In this document: piece by piece, positions 10,875-21,000 of the stretch
Numbering within the stretch: position 1 is the first letter of the stretch
Layout of the letters: every line of letters starts with the position of its first letter
NCBI GenBank assembly: GCA_026214975.1
Contig: CM047817.1
Location: forward strand, 57,408,246 to 57,472,245
DNA from: Gentiana macrophylla
Taxonomy: Eukaryota; Streptophyta; Magnoliopsida; Gentianales; Gentianaceae
DNA length: 64,000 nt
Direction of reading: 5' to 3'
Program-made: the position numbers and the translations under genes
The notes under the pieces: model-generated
Told to the model about the DNA's origin: nothing
Databases searched by the model: none
Seen by the model: only the letters and a program-made list of their open reading frames with translations

Positions 10875-12330
10875 GAACGGTGACTACACGTAGAGGTTCA
10901 GGTGCCAATAATGAGGAAGGAAGTTCAAGGAATCCGACTGCAGGAGGGGGCAGAGGTAGAGGACCTACAGTTAGTCAGCCAGTGGTTTCGGGGGTGAATG
11001 CTAATACTACGGGTCCGGAGTCAGCTACAGTGGGACGTGTTCAACAAACAGGACGTTCCCGGTTTGAGCAGGCAACTGCGCCTGACTATGATACACCGTT
11101 GTATGTGACAGTGGTTGGGGAAATACCCCTGATACATGTGACTCCAGCTGTTACGGTATATCCTCCTCCATCAGGAGCACAGCAGTCACAACCGATCTAT
11201 AGTCGTCCACCTGCATCAGCTTTTTATCCGCCACCAGTTTATGACTACACACCACAGCCTACAGTTCTTCCTCCACCGCCGAGCGGAGCTGATACTTTGT
11301 GGCACTGTGTCATGCTTACGGCCAGATTCAGCCACAACGCTAGATTTCAAAGCCACATCGCTATTTCATCAAGATGGATCTGGTCACTCAGGATTTCCAC
11401 CTCAGCAAGCATATCCACCACCCCCATATCAACAACCTCACCAGCAAGAGATACCCTATGGATACCCTCCAGTGTACCCTCAAGCTTCGCCAGTTAGACC
11501 AGCAGTTGAGCAAGCACCACCAGTGGATTGGTACACCAGACTGAGAAGGAACAGGGTTTAGGACTTCTTCGGGAATGTGGAACATTCAAAGGCCGAAGAA
11601 TGGTTAAGAAGTTTTGAAAAGGACTGCAGGAATATTCATGTTCCCCGAACCGAGATGGCCCATTGGCGATCGATTTTCTCTTGGGGCGGTGAAGCTTGGA
11701 TCGACGCCATTCAGAGTAGTAATGGAAAGATAAGCATTGGGAAGGCTTTAAAGTTATGTTTTACAACGAGTATTTCCCAATAACAAGACATGCGCAGACA
11801 AGGCTAGCCATTCTTAAAGCATAAGCAAAGGTACACGGTGACGGTATCTCAAGATACCAACAAGTTTAATGAGTTAGACGGTTTTACCCGAAATGATGAG
11901 CGTTGAAGAAAGAAAGATGGCACTATACAAGGATGGGTTGGCTTATGAAATACAATCGGGTATGTTGGGTTTTACAACCAGAATATGGTCGAGCTTATGA
12001 ACAAGGCTTTGGAGGTTGAGACTTTTAGGAAGAAAGCTACCTTGTTGTAGTTGGGAATAAGAGGCCGTTTGGATCTTTTCAGCAGTAATAATCGTGGGGC
12101 ACCGCAGTGAGAACTTTAAGAAGACCCGCAGCACCAAATGACGATTAATCGGAAAAGTGGTCCACCTGCAGTATGTTCTAAATGCAACAAGGCGCATGCA
12201 GAGAGTGCAGAGTCGGAGGTAACGGTTGTTTTAGCTGCTGGAGAAACGGGCACTTCTCCAGAACTGCCCTAAGAACTTATCTCAATGAACCAAAGCAGAT
12301 AACAGAGGAATCGTAATGCAAACCGTGGAT
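10875..12330 (+). pseudogene. Tekay-type gag
   Basis: The expected start reads GTGACTACACGTAGAGG at about 10879, so the usual ATG appears changed to GTG. A low-complexity Gly/Pro/Gln-rich N-terminus follows across two frames (10829-11561). The gag core is at 11577-11783 (KAEEWLRSFEKDCRNIHVPR). The remainder is heavily shifted, with a degenerate knuckle CSKCNKAHAESA near 12177 that has lost the CCHC spacing. Gag would form the virus-like particle. As written it cannot be made. Confidence 0.75.
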
Positions 12331-12457
12331 CTTCTAGCGAGACCTACTCGTGTCCTTGCTATTGATGTGGAACCAGAAGAGCCTGATGATCTTGTTGTTA
12401 CAGGTACATTTTAAGTGTTTGTGTTTATTATGAATACTTAATATTATATGGACGCAT

Positions 12458-13900
12458 ATGATGTTATTTATTATACTTAAATTGATCCACTTGCTAGGTA
12501 CCATAATCATAGATAGCTTAGCAGTGTCAGCCTTGTTTGATACTGGAGCCTCAGGTACTTTTGTGTCTTCTAAGATAGCTAGGAAGTTGAGTCTACCACT
12601 TCAAGAGTTGGAGAAACCTCTAAGTATCACTACACCTTTGGGAAGAGTTACTAAAGTTACACAAGTTTTACCTCAAGTCGACGTTAGAGTTGGGACTTAC
12701 AGGTGTAAATCAGACTTGACAGTTTGGGACTTCACAGACTTTGATGTAATTCTGGGGATAGATTGGCTATCCAAGAATTTTGTTCATGTGGATTATAGAG
12801 GTAAGAAAGTGGTCTTCAGAGTTCCAGGTAAGTCAGATAAGACCTTTCAGGGAAACGTTTATAAGCCAAGTAAGAAGAGACATCCGATAATATCAGCGGT
12901 CAGAGCCATGAAAGCTTTGCAGAAGGGTTGTGAAGGGTATGTTCTTTATGCTATGGACACAGAGAAGCATACTCCTAAGTTAGAAGAAACTCCTATAGTT
13001 AAGGATTTCCCTGAAGTTTTTCCAGATGAGTTGCCAGGAAATATGCCTGACAGGGATATAGAGTTTGAGATACAGTTAATCCCGGGAGCAGCACCTACAG
13101 CCAAGGCACCTTATAGGATGGCACCAGCTGAATTAAAAGAATTAAAAGTACAGCTTAAGGACATGTTGGAAAGGAATGTGATTCAGCCAAGTACATCGCC
13201 TTGGGGAGCACCGGTTTTGTTTGTGAAGAAGAAGGATGGTAGTTTGAGGATGTGCATCGACTACAGAGCCTTGAATAACCTGACAATCAAGAATAAGTAT
13301 CCTTTGCCTAGGATTGATGACTTGTTTAACCGATTTGCAAGGAAAGAAGGTGTTTTCTAAGATTGACCTTAGGTCGAGTTATCACCTGATTGAAGGTCAA
13401 GGTTGCGAGATAGACCGAAGAAGACAAATTTAGTACGAGGTATGGACATTATGAGTTCCTTGTCATGCCTTTCGGACTCACTAATGCTCCATCAGCATTT
13501 ATGGATTTAATGTAAAGAGTCTTCATGCCTTATCTTGATAAATTTGTGGTAGTATTCATATATGATATCTTGATATACTCTAAGGATGAGAAGGAGCATG
13601 AGGAGCATCTAAGGATTGTTTTGCAGACTTTAAGGGAAAAGAAATTGTATGCCAAGTTTTCAAAGTGTAAATTTTGGTTAAAACAAGTTAGTTTTCTTGG
13701 CCATGTAATTTTCGGAGAGGGAATTCAAGTTGATCCCGCGAAGGTAGAAGCCGTCTCTAAGTGGCCTGACCTACTACAAAGGATGAGAGATAAGAAGTTT
13801 TTCGGGTTTAGCAGGATACTACAGAAGTTTGTACAAGATTTCTCGAAGATAGCAACTCCTCTCACTAGACTTACTCGAGATAAACATCAAGTTTGAGTGG
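12458..13900 (+). pseudogene. Tekay-type protease and reverse transcriptase
   Basis: The longest open stretch (12458-13360, 300 codons) contains the retropepsin motif [13 protein letters not shown] and the second conserved block VILGIDWL. The RT N-terminal half follows: [20 protein letters not shown], then [17 protein letters not shown] frameshift near 13360 and a short shifted stretch lead to 13525-13896, with the polymerase motif and the FLGHVI block. The catalytic motif, usually F-I-D-D-I-L in this clade, reads F-I-Y-D-I-L, losing one of the two metal-binding aspartates. A Met-to-stop style change is also seen just before it (TTAATGTAAAGAGTC). Confidence 0.88.
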
Positions 13901-13930
13901 ACAAAGGAGTGTGAGGAAGCTTTTCAGACG

Positions 13931-14330
13931 TTGAAGGATAAGTTGATTGCAAAGACTCGTGTGTTAGCTTTGCCAGAGGTCTTTGATAACTATGACGTGT
14001 ATACAGATGCTTCGAGTCAAGGTTTGGGATGTGTTCTGATGCAAGCAGGAAAGGTAATAGCTTACGCCTCTAGCCAGTTAAAGGTTCATGAGAAGAACTA
14101 TCCTACACATGACTTGGAGTTGGCAGCAGTGGTTTTTGCTTTGAAATAGTGGAGGCACTACCTTTATGGAGTTAAGGCAAGAATATTCACGGATCATAAG
14201 AGCCTTAAGTTCTTTTTCACTCAAGAGAATTTGAATATGAGGCAAAGAAGATGGTTGGAATTTGTGAAAGACTATGACTTGGACATTCAATACCATCTAG
14301 GTAAAGCGAATGTTGTAGCGGATGCACTTA
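13931..14330 (+). pseudogene. Tekay-type RNase H domain
   Basis: The first half contains [19 protein letters not shown] with the first catalytic Asp (YTDAS) and then [13 protein letters not shown], with the Glu. An in-frame TAG replaces the next codon at 14147-14149. The same region continues with the tail YDLDIQYHLGKANVVADALS, which carries the last conserved Asp. RNase H removes the RNA strand during cDNA synthesis. Confidence 0.85.
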
Positions 14331-15922
14331 GCCGGAGACCGGTTAATGCTATCACTACCTTGCAAGAAGTGATCCATCAGTTAGACAGTTTCCAGATTCA
14401 AGTGGTTGAACGGGAAAGTGAAGCTCAGTGTTTTGCGCCATTGATGGCAAGGTCAGAGTTGTTGGATGATATCCGAGCAAAGCAAGACAAAGACCCAGTG
14501 TTAGTGGATTTGAAGCGCGTGAGCTCGAGAGAAACCTACATGGGCTATCGATTAGATAAGAGTGGTCATCTTTGGTATGGTGATCGTTTGTGTGTGCCTG
14601 ATGTTGATGGACTAAGGCAACAGGTCATGGATGAAGCCCATAAGATTGCTTTTGCGGTTCATCCAGGATCTACCAAGATGTACCGAGACCTCAAAGAAAG
14701 GTATTGGTGGCTTGGCATGAAGTTGAATATCGCAGAGTTCGTGGCAAAGTGTGATACATGCCAGAGAGTTAAAGCAGAGCACAGAAGGCCAGGATGTTTG
14801 TTGAAGCCTTTGGAAGTACCGGAATGGAAATGGGAGAACATCACGATGGACTTCATCACCGGTTTACCGCGTACGAAGAGTGGCCATGACATGATTTGGG
14901 TGATTGTTGACAGACTCACGAAATCAGCCCATTTCTTGCCATGTAAGGTTGACATGCCTATTAAGAAGTTCACTCAACTCAGATTTGGACAATATAGTGA
15001 GACTTCATGGTGTGCCTTTATCTATCGTATCCGATAGAGATAGCAGATTCATAAGTCACTTCTGGAAAGGGTTGCAAAAGGCTTTTGGAACAAAGACGGA
15101 CTTGAGTACTGCCTTTCACCCGCAGACAGACGGTCAGTCCGAGAGGACAATCCAGACTCTCGAGGACATGCTTAGAGCTTGCGTTCTTGAAGTAGGGGGA
15201 TCATGGGATGATTTCCTCTCAGTGGCAGAGTTCGCTTATAACAACAGTTATCATGATAGTTTGGGGATGCCACCGTTTGAAGCTTTGTACGGTAGGAAAT
15301 GCCGGACTCCACTTTATTGGGACGAAGTTGGGGAAAAGCAGTTGACAGGGCCAGAGTTAGTTCAGCAGGCTAAAGAGAAAGTTGAGCTGATACGGAAGAA
15401 TCTTAAAGCCGCCGCCAAGACCGATGTAAGAGTTGGGGCGACATCGAAGAAGACCGTTAGAGTTTGCAATGGGGATGAGTGTATCTACGAGCTTCTCCGA
15501 TGAAGGGTGTTAAGAGGTTTGGGGTAAAGGGAAACCGATTCCGAGGTATGTGGGGCCTTTGACATCCTCGAAAGGATTGGAAAGTTAGCATATAGACTTC
15601 GGTTACCGGAATCGATGTCTAGGGTACATAATGTCTTCCATGTATCCATGCTTAAGAAGTGTCTATCTTCTACGGATGTGGAATCTCAGTTTGATCCGGA
15701 ATTGCTTCAAGATAATCTATCTTATGTTGAGAAGCCGGTTAAGATTCTGGATAGGAAGGAGAAGGTAGTCAAGAGAAGGATAATCCCTTTGGTCTTGGTG
15801 CAATGGAGCAATCATTCACCAAGTGAAGCGACATGGGAAGAAGAAGATGTGTTGACAGCCGAGTTCCCAGAGTTTGTCGATCTTCCAGGTACGTTCAAGT
15901 TTCGAGGACGAAACTCCTCTTA
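14330..15922 (+). pseudogene. Tekay-type integrase with chromodomain-like C-terminus
   Basis: The zinc-binding module spans HPGSTKMYRDLKERYWWLGM and CDTCQRVKAEHRRPG (H-x-C-C type). The catalytic core follows: [20 protein letters not shown] with the first Asp, then after a frameshift [11 protein letters not shown] with the second Asp and [20 protein letters not shown] with the Glu. The GPxF-like region is shifted near 15500. The last frame (15615-15923) carries VHNVFHVSMLKK and a chromodomain-like segment (ILDRKEKVVKRRIIPLVLVQ; ATWEEEDVL). Chromodomains of this clade guide integration to heterochromatin. At least three frame breaks are present. Confidence 0.9.
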
Positions 15923-15934
15923 AGGGGGGATGAA

Positions 15935-18157
15935 TGTAATATCCCGATTTTCGAAAAATGGCACTTCGGTCTTTTTATCGAAAATCCAAATATTATATTT
16001 AAAGGGTTAAGAAATAAAAGAATAATGGTAAAGAAAAAGATAAAAGAAATTTAAAAGGTTTATTTTTATGGAATTAATTTAATAAAAGATAATTGGGAGG
16101 TTTAATAGGAAATTAAACCTCATTAGTCACTTTTACGCGTTCATTATTCATGAGAACAAGAAAAGGGGTGCAGACTGTGAAAAAAAAAGAGAAGAAACTT
16201 TTGCTAATCGTGGCTAATCCGTTGCTCGGTTGCGCAGACTTCTCAAGGGAAAAACGCTCCACGTGACGCAAGGATCGTGTTGATATAAGTTTTTTTGGGA
16301 AAGGTTAGGTTTTTTATCAATTTTGGATTTACGTGTTTCGAACAAGTTGAGTGTTCAAAGTTTTTCCTTTCGTAGCTTTTGTGATTAGAATCGTAGTTTG
16401 ATCAATTTGTAGGTTGGTGTTAAAGGCTAGGTTTTTGGCTACCAAATCATAAGTTTGGTTGTGTTGCTCGCTATACAAAGGTAACGGGGTTTTCATATTG
16501 AATGATTGTTGTTTTATAATGATTAATGTGAATTAAAGGAGTGTTTAACCGTATTTTATTTGTGTTATTGTTGATTCGATCAACTTGTTGTCTTTCTTTG
16601 TTGTTTTACACGCTTTGTTTAAATATATGCGTGTATGTTAATATATATATTTCTTGTTGAATTCAGAGTATATAGTACAAAGCTCGCTTTCGAGAAATAG
16701 ATGGAAAAAAAATGGGGAGACTCTGCACCTTCTTTCTTTTCAATTGTGTTAATAATAATAATAATAATATAATAAATATTTGTGGTTTGAAAGTTTGGTA
16801 TAAAAAAGGGACAACTATGACATCTTTGCTTGTGGGCATTAAATAAAAAAAGAAGAGAATTTTGTATATATATATATATATGAATAGCAAAGTGTTTATT
16901 TAATTTGTTTGTAGAGTGGTGGTATACTAGAGTATGGTTTGGGGTCTTCCTATTATGATCTAAACAACCTTAATAAATATTCATGAACATTACAAAGCCA
17001 TGAATAGGTTTCTGATGCGTTTAGTTCTGCACCAAGTGGACTTCTTATGGATGAAACTTGGGACCGTCGGAAACTTAGGATTGGCCTTGTGCTTTGATGA
17101 ACTAGGGATCATCATTGTCTGTGTAATTGCTAGCTTGAGTCTAAGGGTCTAAGAAGAGGGAGTAGGGAGCTTTTGTACTGAATGAAACTAGGTGGCTAGT
17201 TAATCGCTTAATAAACGTAATTGACTAGATAAAAGATTAAGCATCATGAGAGATTGAATAGGCACAGTACAACATCGGCAATGTGTTGGTTGGCCAGATA
17301 AAGTGGTAATGTTCACTGCCGGATTCTAGACAAAGCCAGTTAAAGTAGTGATCGTACCGCCGGGCAACCTCACGAACGAAATAGTCATTCACCGGACAGC
17401 TTCTAGTGCTAGCCAGTTAAAGTGATTGATTGTCTCGGGACCGCTAGAGATTTATCTCTATAGGGTTGCAACTTTTGTCTTAGTGCATATCTCACTAAGT
17501 GTAGTGCCCTCGCAAACATGCTGTAACATAGATAAGCTAAGCTAGTAACCCTAGGGACCTCATGTTATACTATGAATATAACGTGATAGTTAGATGTAAG
17601 ATCATGCTTAAACGGTTTATTAATAAGATGATGGTTACTTGCTTTCTTTATAAAACGCATGATTTCAATAGCTTCTACTCGTTACTAAGTACGTATGTAC
17701 TTACCCGTTAAATGTTTTATTGAGAAGATGAACAGGTTTATGGAGACGAGGAGTATGATGAAGATGTTTGAGGTCTTGATACGAAGATGTTTTATATGAA
17801 ATTGTTCTTTTGGAAACTTTCTTTTATTTCAAGTTTGATACAAACTATGTTGTTATTTCAGATTGAATATTGTTTTTGTTTGGCTCGTTTAGTGGTCTTT
17901 GTTGTAAGACTAGATCTTTTGGCTTCTTTGTTTTGGATTTGATGTAAGACGTTTCAATTTCCATTTTGGATTTTAGTGCAGCATTGAATCTGGTTTTGTT
18001 GGTCTTTGGAATTAATTTCCCCGAGTCGTTTCGTTTCCGCATTGTGTTTATGATATATGACGTAAGGCTTATGTATAATATTGGATTATATTTAATATTA
18101 TACATGCCGGGCGTTCGTTTCCGGATCAGGACTCGGGTCCGGGAACGGGGCGTCACA
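15935..18157 (+). repeat. 3' LTR of the Tekay-type element
   Basis: 2223 bp, collinear with 8554-10772. The differences I noticed are mostly 1-4 base indels, for example around 16236 and 16262, plus scattered substitutions. Confidence 0.93.
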
Positions 18158-18840
18158 TTAGATCCGAAGAATTGGGCCAATGCTTATTTTGAAGGTTGTC
18201 GGTATGGTCATACTGCTTCTACTTTGGCTGAGTCGTTTAATGCTTGGATATTTAAGGAGAGGCACCTTCCTGTGTTGAATATGGTAGATGGCATTCGTAT
18301 TAAGATCATGACAAGATTCTCAGATAAGCGTGCTGCTGCAGCATCATTCAAGTCTTTGATATGTCCAAAAGTTGATTCTATTTTGTCTAAGCTGATGGAT
18401 TCGGGGAGTCGCTTTGGTGTTGCTAGTTGTAGTTATTATAAGTATGATTTTTTTCATCTCCGCCGGCAAGTGTTAATTTGGATATCCGTGCTTGCTCCTG
18501 CGAGGAGTGGCAGCGGAATGGCTATCCGTGTATTCATGGATTGGCTGTGATTAGGAGTACAGGTTTCCCTTTGAATGAGTACGTGGATCCTTGTTTTTTG
18601 ACACAGTCCTATGTTGATTCATACGATTTTGGAGTACAGCAAATTCCTGGTCCATTTTTGAAGAATAATTCTGAAGATCCTATTGTGCTTCCACCTGTTC
18701 CGAAGAAACAGCCTGGTAGGCCTCGGACGAAGCGTCTTCCATCTCGTGGTGAGAAATCAACTCGTGTTATCCAATGTGGTCGCTGCCATGCGTTTGGCCA
18801 TCATAATAAGAAGGGTTGTTTTGCCCGTCTTAATCGATAG
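18158..18840 (+). pseudogene. MuDR-type transposase, C-terminal part (SWIM and zinc knuckle)
   Basis: After the Tekay element the same frame resumes with LDPKNWANAYFEGCRYGHTA, the stretch that directly follows the catalytic core in MuDR proteins. The duplicated TTAGA gives the join. After one frameshift near 18470 comes a SWIM zinc finger (CSCEEWQRNGYPCIHG; C-x-C then C-x-H) and a Pro-rich tail. A single CCHC-like knuckle (CGRCHAFGHHNKKGC) and a stop at 18840 close the gene. Having both a SWIM finger and a terminal knuckle is usual for plant MULE transposases. Together with the first half this is a near full-length gene inactivated by insertion, frame shifts and one stop. Confidence 0.88.
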
Positions 18841-20196
18841 TTAATCTATTTTTCTGGTTTTGCAAGCGTTGACTTTGCGATTTAATATGCATGATTTGTG
18901 AGATTTCCCTAATGCAGTAACATTAATGTTTTTACATTTTGTATGCTCATTGAGTGCAAAGAGTTGTAATTCATTTAGTTGTTATTGTATTTATTGTAAA
19001 GATCTTATTATATAGTTATTGTGAAGTCTTTTGTATTTGTTTTTGATACCCAATTTGTTTGTGATTTTTCTATGTTTGTGTTTGTTTAATTAGTTCATTC
19101 AAATGATTGTTTCAGTTTGTGCAGTGACATCAGTGTCACTGCATCTTTCTGAAGATGTTTTTTGTATAGAAATTCTAATGTATTTACTTCCCTTTTCCAC
19201 ATAAAATGTTAACATCAATTCATAAAGAATTAGAAATCATTGCACAAGAACCTGAACCATCAATCATTTCCAGTTTCTTAAAACACAATGAACTCTCAAA
19301 CATGAATTAGTTATTATAAACCATTGAATCTTTTGTATTTTATTATTATACTGAATGTGAATTGAGTTGTGCTTCTTTTTATTCCCCCTTTGCTTTATTT
19401 GTATCTTTGTATTTGTTTTTTGAATGAACTGAAATGTTTTTTGCTGACTGCAGTGACATCGTTGTCACTGCATCTTAAATAACATGCCTTTTGATTGTTA
19501 ATTCCTTGTCTTCTTTGTTGGTTTCATGCACTCACTTGAATCTTAAAAATTTGTGCGAGAACAATTAGAAATTTTACTAGCATCCCTTTGCTTTTTTTGT
19601 ATCTTTGTATTTGTTTTTTGAATGAACTGAAATGTTTTTTGCTGACTGCAGTGACATCGTTGTCACTGCATCTTAAATAACATGCCTTTTGATTGTTAAT
19701 TCCTTGTCTTGCTGTTGGTTTCATGCACTCACTTGAATCTTAAAAATTTGTGCAGAACAATTAGAAATTTTACTAGCATCCCTTTGCTTTATTTGTATCT
19801 TTGTATTTGTTTTTTGAATGAACTGAAATGTTTTTGTGCTGACTGCAGTGACATCGTTGTCACTGCATCTTAAATAACATGCCTTTTGATTTTTAATTCC
19901 TTGTCTTGCTGTTGGTTTCATGCACTCACTTGAATCTTAAAAATTTGTGCAGAACAATTAGAAATTTTACTCACATTTTATGAAAAAAATGAAGCATCAA
20001 ACATTTTTTATTTGTGTAAACAAAATGAAGCATTAGTTATGAACCATCTCACCAAAATGAAGTATCAGTTATGAACCATCAATAGAAACCCTTACTGCCT
20101 TTTGATAGTCTACTCTTCAGCTACATCATACCAATGATTCACCATCAACATAGCAAAACAAGCTTAATAGTCAAAACAAGTAAAATTACGGCTATT
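18841..20196. other. Convergent spacer between the two MULE genes
   Basis: AT-rich, non-coding sequence lies between the stop of the transposase (18840) and the stop of the Ulp1-like gene (20197). It contains inverted motif pairs (GCAGTGACA facing TGTCACTGC) near 19121, 19449, 19648 and 19846, and a 3-copy tandem array. It probably serves as both 3' UTRs. Confidence 0.6.
19388..19982 (+). repeat. Three tandem copies of a ~198-bp unit carrying an inverted motif pair
   Basis: The unit begins TTTGCTTTATTTGTATC (about 19388, 19586 and 19783). It includes GCAGTGACA, four bases, then TGTCACTGC, and ends with CTTGAATCTTAAAAATTTG. Copies are nearly identical, implying recent duplication. Antisense open frames at 19524 and 19721 are repeats of the same unit, not genes. 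Confidence 0.9.
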
Positions 20197-21000
20197 TTAG
20201 TCCCGTATGTGAAGTCTGTCAAGCACTAATGAATTTACTAACATTGCCTTGAACTGCTGCACTTGTTCTGCTGCTAGTTGTGGTGGAATTTCTATATCTT
20301 GTGCTAGCTTGTAGATGTAATATGAGACGTAAAGGGCACAGTCCCTGCATTACATTTCAATGATTATGTTATTATTGTGTATCCTTATTTTTGTTTATTA
20401 TGTTAAGAATTGCATTCAGACTTACATTGCATTATCTTGTAAAGGTAGGTTTGCAACCTTTTCTCTAACTGCAAAATAAGATCAGTCCATGTGCAATGTT
20501 TTTGTTATATTGCATGATTTTTGTGACGAATATGCAGTGACAGTAAATTCAGTGATAGAAGATGCAGTTTTTATCATGATTTCTTTGATAACTTACGGTC
20601 ATTTCGCAGTCTTTGATGAATACATCAGGTATGTCTGCAGTTTCACATTTCTTTGAATGATGCATTTTCCATGTTGTGTCTCCTAAAGTGTATGTTAGGA
20701 GTACCCAGTGGTATGGCCTTGGCTCTAATCCCATACAGCATAACGGGAGAAAAACTTTGTTTCCTTGATGTATTATTTCCAGCATCTCGATCGTTTTCTC
20801 ATTTTTGTATGTCTTGTCGCGCTCTATCTCTTCAAATATTGCCTGCACATTGCATTTTCATGATATTATGAATGTGAACTGGAAGCTATTTACTCAAATC
20901 AGTTTTGTATGCATACCCATGTTCCTGCATTGAATATGTGGTAGTTCGGCTTAACTAAATTTGCACGTTTTAAGAGCTCAATGAATCCTTGAACCACCTG
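20197..21000 (-). pseudogene. MULE gene B, C-terminal Ulp1/C48 peptidase-like domain
   Basis: Ulp1-type enzymes cleave SUMO-like modifiers; in MULEs the role is not settled. Exons on minus read: FIELLKRANLVKPNYHIFNA (about 20999-20925); then 20848-20597 with KVFLPLC and YHWVLLTYTLGDTTWKMHHS, holding the catalytic His. Next is a short exon VREKVANLPLQDNAM ending in a GTAAGTC donor. The last exon, from an acceptor at 20345, reads DCALYVSYYIYKLAQDIEIP, with the catalytic Cys preceded by the Gln-containing LQD stretch, to a TAA at 20197. The acidic residue of the triad is replaced by His-Ser-type residues, as in some transposon-borne relatives, so activity is doubtful. This portion has no internal stop and clean splice sites. 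Confidence 0.82.

Larger units (their letters stand above)
8554..18157 (+). mobile_element. Tekay/Del-type chromovirus (Ty3) LTR retrotransposon, complete but decayed
   Basis: The two LTRs (8554-10772 and 15935-18157) are near identical, start TGTAATATCCCGATTTT and end GGGGCGTCACA. They are flanked by the same 5 bases TTAGA (8549-8553 and 18158-18162). Between them lie an iMet primer site, gag, protease, RT, RNase H, integrase with a C-terminal chromodomain-like tail, and a purine tract AAGGGGGGA at about 15922. The order and tail match the Tekay clade. It inserted into the MULE transposase exon. The coding region is broken in at least eight places although the LTRs look alike. Confidence 0.93.
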
